In this document: positions 12,973-16,152 of the stretch, in pieces
How positions within the stretch are numbered: the first letter of the stretch is position 1
How the letters are laid out: every line of letters begins with the position of its first letter
Source: Bacillota bacterium
Lineage (GTDB): Bacteria; Bacillota; Desulfitobacteriia; Desulfitobacteriales; JAJXUE01
DNA: 16,152 nucleotides
Assembly: GCA_021786555.1 (NCBI GenBank)
Contig: JAJYNB010000176.1
Coordinates: forward strand, 1-16,152
Direction: 5' to 3'
Made by a program: the position numbers and the translations under genes
Notes under the pieces: model-generated
Databases searched by the model: none
The model's input: only the letters and a program-made list of their open reading frames with translations
What the model was told of the DNA's origin: nothing

Positions 12973-13473
12973 ATGAAAAAATTAAATATTGGGATATTCC
13001 TTTTAACGGCAGCCATAGTCGTTTCCCTAACTGGTTGTGGATCCGTTCAGAATAAGATTTCTGAAAAAGTGAATGAGGGGATTGCTGAAAAGGCGGTCGG
13101 CGGCAAGGTAGATATCACCAAGGACGGAGTTAAAGTCCAGAAGGATGGGGTCAACTATGAAACCGGCAAGGACCTGAAGTGGCCGAAGGAGGCGATGGGG
13201 GATTTGCCGGAGCCCAAGGCCAAGATTATCTCCGTGGTGAATGGTGATGCCGGCAAAGGGGGTACGGTGGCCTATACTGGAATGAGCTTGGAGGATGCCA
13301 AAGCCTATGCCGAGACGCTGAAAGGGCTCGGTTATAAGGGTGGGATGAGTATCTCCGATGGAGATATTATTAGCCACTCCGGGAAAAACGAGAACGGTGC
13401 TTCCGTCATGTTCATCTATAACACCAGTCCCAAGGAAGGCTCCATCATGTATACTCCGGCGGGGGCTCAATAG
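12973..13473 (+). CDS. Small predicted lipoprotein, function unknown
   Basis: The 166-residue precursor has a lipoprotein signal peptide: KK, a hydrophobic core (IGIFLLTAAIVVS) and lipobox LTGC with Cys22, giving a mature protein of about 145 residues anchored to the outer face of the membrane. The mature part has a short amphipathic start (NKISEKVNEGIAEKAVGGKV) and a valine/lysine-rich repeat-like stretch (VDITKDGVKVQKDGVNYETG). A compact C-terminal domain follows, with SLEDAKAYAETLKGLGYKGG and a closing beta-rich part (ASVMFIYNTS). It resembles small Firmicute lipoproteins of unknown role (DUF6591-like), but I cannot confirm the family. ATG 12973 is chosen over GTG 12961, because the latter lies inside the SD GGAGGGTG (12956-12963). 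Confidence 0.85.
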   Translation: MKKLNIGIFLLTAAIVVSLTGCGSVQNKISEKVNEGIAEKAVGGKVDITKDGVKVQKDGVNYETGKDLKWPKEAMGDLPEPKAKIISVVNGDAGKGGTVAYTGMSLEDAKAYAETLKGLGYKGGMSISDGDIISHSGKNENGASVMFIYNTSPKEGSIMYTPAGAQ

Positions 13474-13630
13474 GGACAATTCATCAACGAGGGAGCCTTA
13501 CGAGCAGAGAATTTCTAATTCGCCATGAAAATTGGCTCAAGATGCATGGAAATAGATGGTAATAAGCCGAGAGTATATTTTATCATGGTTGAATAAAGAG
13601 GCAAACTTAACGCCAAAAAATGTAAGGAGA

Positions 13631-16152
13631 GTGGTAAGTAACATTAAATTCTTATTAAAGTCTAACCGAACAACCCGAAACTTACAAAAAATTATGGCAC
13701 TTGTTCTTATCCTGGCTCTTGTCAGCGTGGGTTTAGTGCCAAGACCAGCCCAAGCTGCTTCGCAGCCTATCCTGGTAACCTTTTCTGGACAGGTAACGGA
13801 CGACGAAGGTAAGCCCGCCGCTACTAGGATCAGGGCTTTCCTTATCCCAAAAGGCACTGGAGAGATGCTTAACGAACCCTTTGCCACGGGAACATCGGAC
13901 TCTGAAACCGGCATTTATGTCCTAAAGGATGCACACGCCTACGGTTCTCCTGAAATCATTGACATTGCAGGTTATATCGATACCTATGACTTTGCGTATA
14001 TTGTCGATAACGTTGGGGTCAGCGGTGGGGTGTCTGAATATCAGGGATATTTTACTCCTAATGAGGTGGTCAAAGATTTCCAGATTACAAAGCACGGTAC
14101 AGTAGCAGTACATATAACCGATATGGATGGCAATAGTGCACCGAGCGGCGTACCCATGTGGTTTAGTTACACACGTCCTTTCAACAACGATGATACTGCC
14201 TGGCCGGAAAACGCCCCTCCCTCCGATGGAGTTAGTCCGAAACAAATTACCGATGCCAGTGGAACAATTTCCATGAAGCTTGATGCCTCTTGGAGTTATG
14301 ATGGGGGCAGTCTGGGGGGATTTATTTATGCATTCCCAGCCGGTTACAGAACTTATGGCGGGGCCTACCAAACCGGTGCTTTACGTTATGATTGGACGGA
14401 TATGGCTGACGTTTCGGCCCATGCCAACAAAACTGTTGAATATAGCATAAAGGTTAAACCCCTGGGCCAGATTCTTACCAGGCTTGAGGATTCTATCACA
14501 GGACAAACGGTATCAGGAGCAGATGTAAATTATACATCTGTTGATCCTGGGGATACATCCAATCAATACAATATAAATAAGTACCAGGAGAATACCGAAG
14601 ATGGCGGAAGCGTATACGCTTTAGGTCCGGTCAACATTGAAGTAGAGGACCCTGATGACCCCGGCAATAATCATCTGGGCCATTATACACAGCAACAAAC
14701 AGTTTCTCCAGTCCCCTGGGGTAAAGTTCCGGTTACAATGAAGCTTGAACCTCATGAACCCGGGGTAATTTCCGGCAAAGTATATGATAATAATAACAAT
14801 CCCGTCGCCGGAGCGACAGTCGAACTCCTATGGGATGAAGTGTTTGGCGAAGGAGGAGTCGGAGGAGGTATTTACAAAACTATACAGCAGATCACGTCTG
14901 GCACTGATGGTTCCTATCAGTTTACAGGTGTTGTGCCAACTCCAAGGTACAGTTACACCCTCCGCGCCAGTAAGATCCTGTATAGTGCCTCCTGGCAGGG
15001 ATACGTTTATGTATCCTCAGATGAAATCACCACTGCCGACGACTTTGTTCTTTCCCCGGCATCGTCTACTGTCAGCATCACCCCTTCCACCTTCCCCATT
15101 GGCCAGACTGCTTCAGTAAAGGCCGAGGTTAAAGACGAAGCAGGCAATCCCGTTGCCGATGGAACGGAAGTCGTTCTTACAACCAGCAGAGGGACACTTA
15201 CCTCAGGAACGGATACTGGAACTCATATTCATGTCCTGGTATCCGGTGGGCTGGTTACAGCTCAACTGTCTTCAGACTCAGAAGGACCGGGAGTAGTTAG
15301 CTTGAACAATGGGGAAGCAGTGACATCTTTTGAAGCAACTGCTCCTCTTGACATTACGGTTCCTACTTGGTCTACGGAAAGTAGTCTGACCGCTTCGGAT
15401 GTCAGCAGCAGCAGTCTCACGCTGACATGGTCGGCGGCCACTGACAATGTGGGAGTGACGGAGTATAGGATATATCGTGATGGCAGCGTGATCGCCACCG
15501 TGGCCGGAGATGTGTCTACCTATAATGTGTCGGGGTTGACCCGGGGTACGGCTTATACGTTCAAGGTGGATGCCGGGGATGCGGCAGGGAACCGGAGTAC
15601 TGCCGTGGAATCCACAGCAACCACTCTTGCGGGAGAAGCACATCATGGAGGCGGTGGTAGTCCGGGTGGTTCAGGTGGCTCGGGCGGTCTACAACCGACA
15701 GGGGTTCTCCTTGCCTGTGCTGATGTCCACAGTGACGCTGCGGCTTTGGTCCAGGCTCCGGAAGGAACTGCGGTTATAATTCCGGAGGGAACTCTGCCGG
15801 TGAATGCCGACGGAACATCGAGCACCCTCACTGTCACTATTTCTCAAGCTAATCAGACGGCCGATCCCGGTACATCTAATCCCAAGGCCAATCTGGTTGC
15901 TTATGATCCACAGGTCACCGAACGGAGTTTTGGGCCGGATGGCACGAAATTTGCCGCACCGGTCACCCTCACCATTCCCTTTGGAAAAGCTAATATTGAT
16001 CCGGCTGATCTCGCGCACCTGGCTATTTTTCTCTGGAAAGACGGGCGTTGGATCAAAGTAGGGGGGAAGGTGGATCCTGTCCAGCAGACCATCTCCGTGA
16101 CGGTCAGCTATTTCTCCACCTATCGGGTGATGGCGGATCGAACGCAAGTGCC
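13631..16152 (+). CDS. Large multidomain cell-surface protein, 3' end beyond the window (partial)
   Basis: The frame is open from GTG 13631 to the window edge: 840 codons with no stop. Residues 22-43 form a signal peptide core ending AQA-A. After an N-terminal beta-rich region come: a carboxypeptidase-regulatory/CNA-B-like repeat (about 378-470, GVISGKVYDNNNNPVAGATV); a Big_1/invasin-like Ig domain (about 477-570, SITPSTFPIGQTASVKAEV); a fibronectin type III domain (about 574-668, DNVGVTEYRIYRDG, YTFKVDAGDAAGN); a Gly/Ser linker (671-686); and a ZU5-like module (about 690-835, FGPDGTKFAAPVTLTIPFG, WKDGRWIKVGGKVD, VSYFSTYRVM). In Firmicutes this last module is often followed by S-layer-homology domains, so these may lie to the right. 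The start is uncertain: GTG 13631 abuts its SD, ATG 13694 lacks one, and ATG 13556 is also in frame. Confidence 0.9.
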   Translation, partial: MVSNIKFLLKSNRTTRNLQKIMALVLILALVSVGLVPRPAQAASQPILVTFSGQVTDDEGKPAATRIRAFLIPKGTGEMLNEPFATGTSDSETGIYVLKDAHAYGSPEIIDIAGYIDTYDFAYIVDNVGVSGGVSEYQGYFTPNEVVKDFQITKHGTVAVHITDMDGNSAPSGVPMWFSYTRPFNNDDTAWPENAPPSDGVSPKQITDASGTISMKLDASWSYDGGSLGGFIYAFPAGYRTYGGAYQTGALRYDWTDMADVSAHANKTVEYSIKVKPLGQILTRLEDSITGQTVSGADVNYTSVDPGDTSNQYNINKYQENTEDGGSVYALGPVNIEVEDPDDPGNNHLGHYTQQQTVSPVPWGKVPVTMKLEPHEPGVISGKVYDNNNNPVAGATVELLWDEVFGEGGVGGGIYKTIQQITSGTDGSYQFTGVVPTPRYSYTLRASKILYSASWQGYVYVSSDEITTADDFVLSPASSTVSITPSTFPIGQTASVKAEVKDEAGNPVADGTEVVLTTSRGTLTSGTDTGTHIHVLVSGGLVTAQLSSDSEGPGVVSLNNGEAVTSFEATAPLDITVPTWSTESSLTASDVSSSSLTLTWSAATDNVGVTEYRIYRDGSVIATVAGDVSTYNVSGLTRGTAYTFKVDAGDAAGNRSTAVESTATTLAGEAHHGGGGSPGGSGGSGGLQPTGVLLACADVHSDAAALVQAPEGTAVIIPEGTLPVNADGTSSTLTVTISQANQTADPGTSNPKANLVAYDPQVTERSFGPDGTKFAAPVTLTIPFGKANIDPADLAHLAIFLWKDGRWIKVGGKVDPVQQTISVTVSYFSTYRVMADRTQV

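Noticed and set aside
12568..13051. Exact 13-bp match GGATCCGTTCAGA at 12568-12580 and 13039-13051.
   Set aside because: About two chance 13-bp matches are expected in a 16-kb window, the flanks do not match, and one copy is in a terminator stem while the other is in a coding sequence.
13922..16147. Minus-strand ORFs of 120-150 codons (for example 13922-14371, 15278-15646, 15689-16147).
   Set aside because: They lie opposite the long plus-strand surface-protein frame, which has recognisable domains; they have no SD sites or recognisable motifs.

Overview
The window looks like a chromosomal segment of a Gram-positive, endospore-forming member of the Clostridia, most likely of the Peptococcaceae/Desulfotomaculum type. 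The evidence is the gene order yebC-ruvC-ruvA-ruvB-(SpoIID-like)-queA-tgt-yajC, strong AGGAGG-type Shine-Dalgarno (SD) sites with many GTG or TTG starts, sigma-A-type promoters, U-tract terminators, a DUF3842 gene and a SpoIID/LytB-domain protein. The genus assignment is inference; no rRNA gene is present.

Layout. 1-870: a small predicted secreted protein of unknown function and a 55-residue charged mini-protein, closed by a terminator. 892-2117: an M29-family metallo-aminopeptidase with its own terminator. 2118-2350: a gene-free stretch packed with four consecutive near-perfect stem-loops, none with a U-tract. 2351-3091 (minus): a monofunctional GT51 peptidoglycan glycosyltransferase. 3092-3523: an intergenic region that appears to hold a complete minus-strand small-RNA gene (promoter, two stem-loops, a 43-nt pyrimidine-rich linker with an anti-SD core, terminator), plus a divergent plus-strand promoter and a small upstream ORF coupled to the DUF3842 gene. 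4008-4937: cysteine synthase with a near-consensus promoter. 5117-5869: YebC, with promoter and terminator.

6041-12444 is a compact co-directional block: Holliday-junction resolution (ruvC, ruvA, ruvB), a SpoIID/LytB-type exported protein, queuosine tRNA modification (tgt makes preQ1-tRNA, queA builds epoxyqueuosine) and yajC of the Sec translocon. Two related inverted-repeat elements built of 7-bp modules (GAATTCA, GGAGTCA and variants) sit in the ruvC-ruvA and tgt-yajC gaps. secD and secF, the usual partners of yajC, do not follow; two terminators and a small palindrome do.

From 12607 to the right edge the region looks accessory and is more AT-rich between genes: a 50-codon orphan ORF, a small lipoprotein, and the first 840 codons of a large multidomain surface protein (carboxypeptidase-regulatory-like/CNA-B-like, Big_1-like, FN3, Gly-Ser linker, ZU5-like) whose reading frame runs off the window.

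I see no mobile-element gene, CRISPR array, rRNA or tRNA. The best candidate for something undescribed is the putative small RNA at about 3161-3328; next come the stem-loop cluster at 2128-2307 and the heptamer-built inverted-repeat elements.
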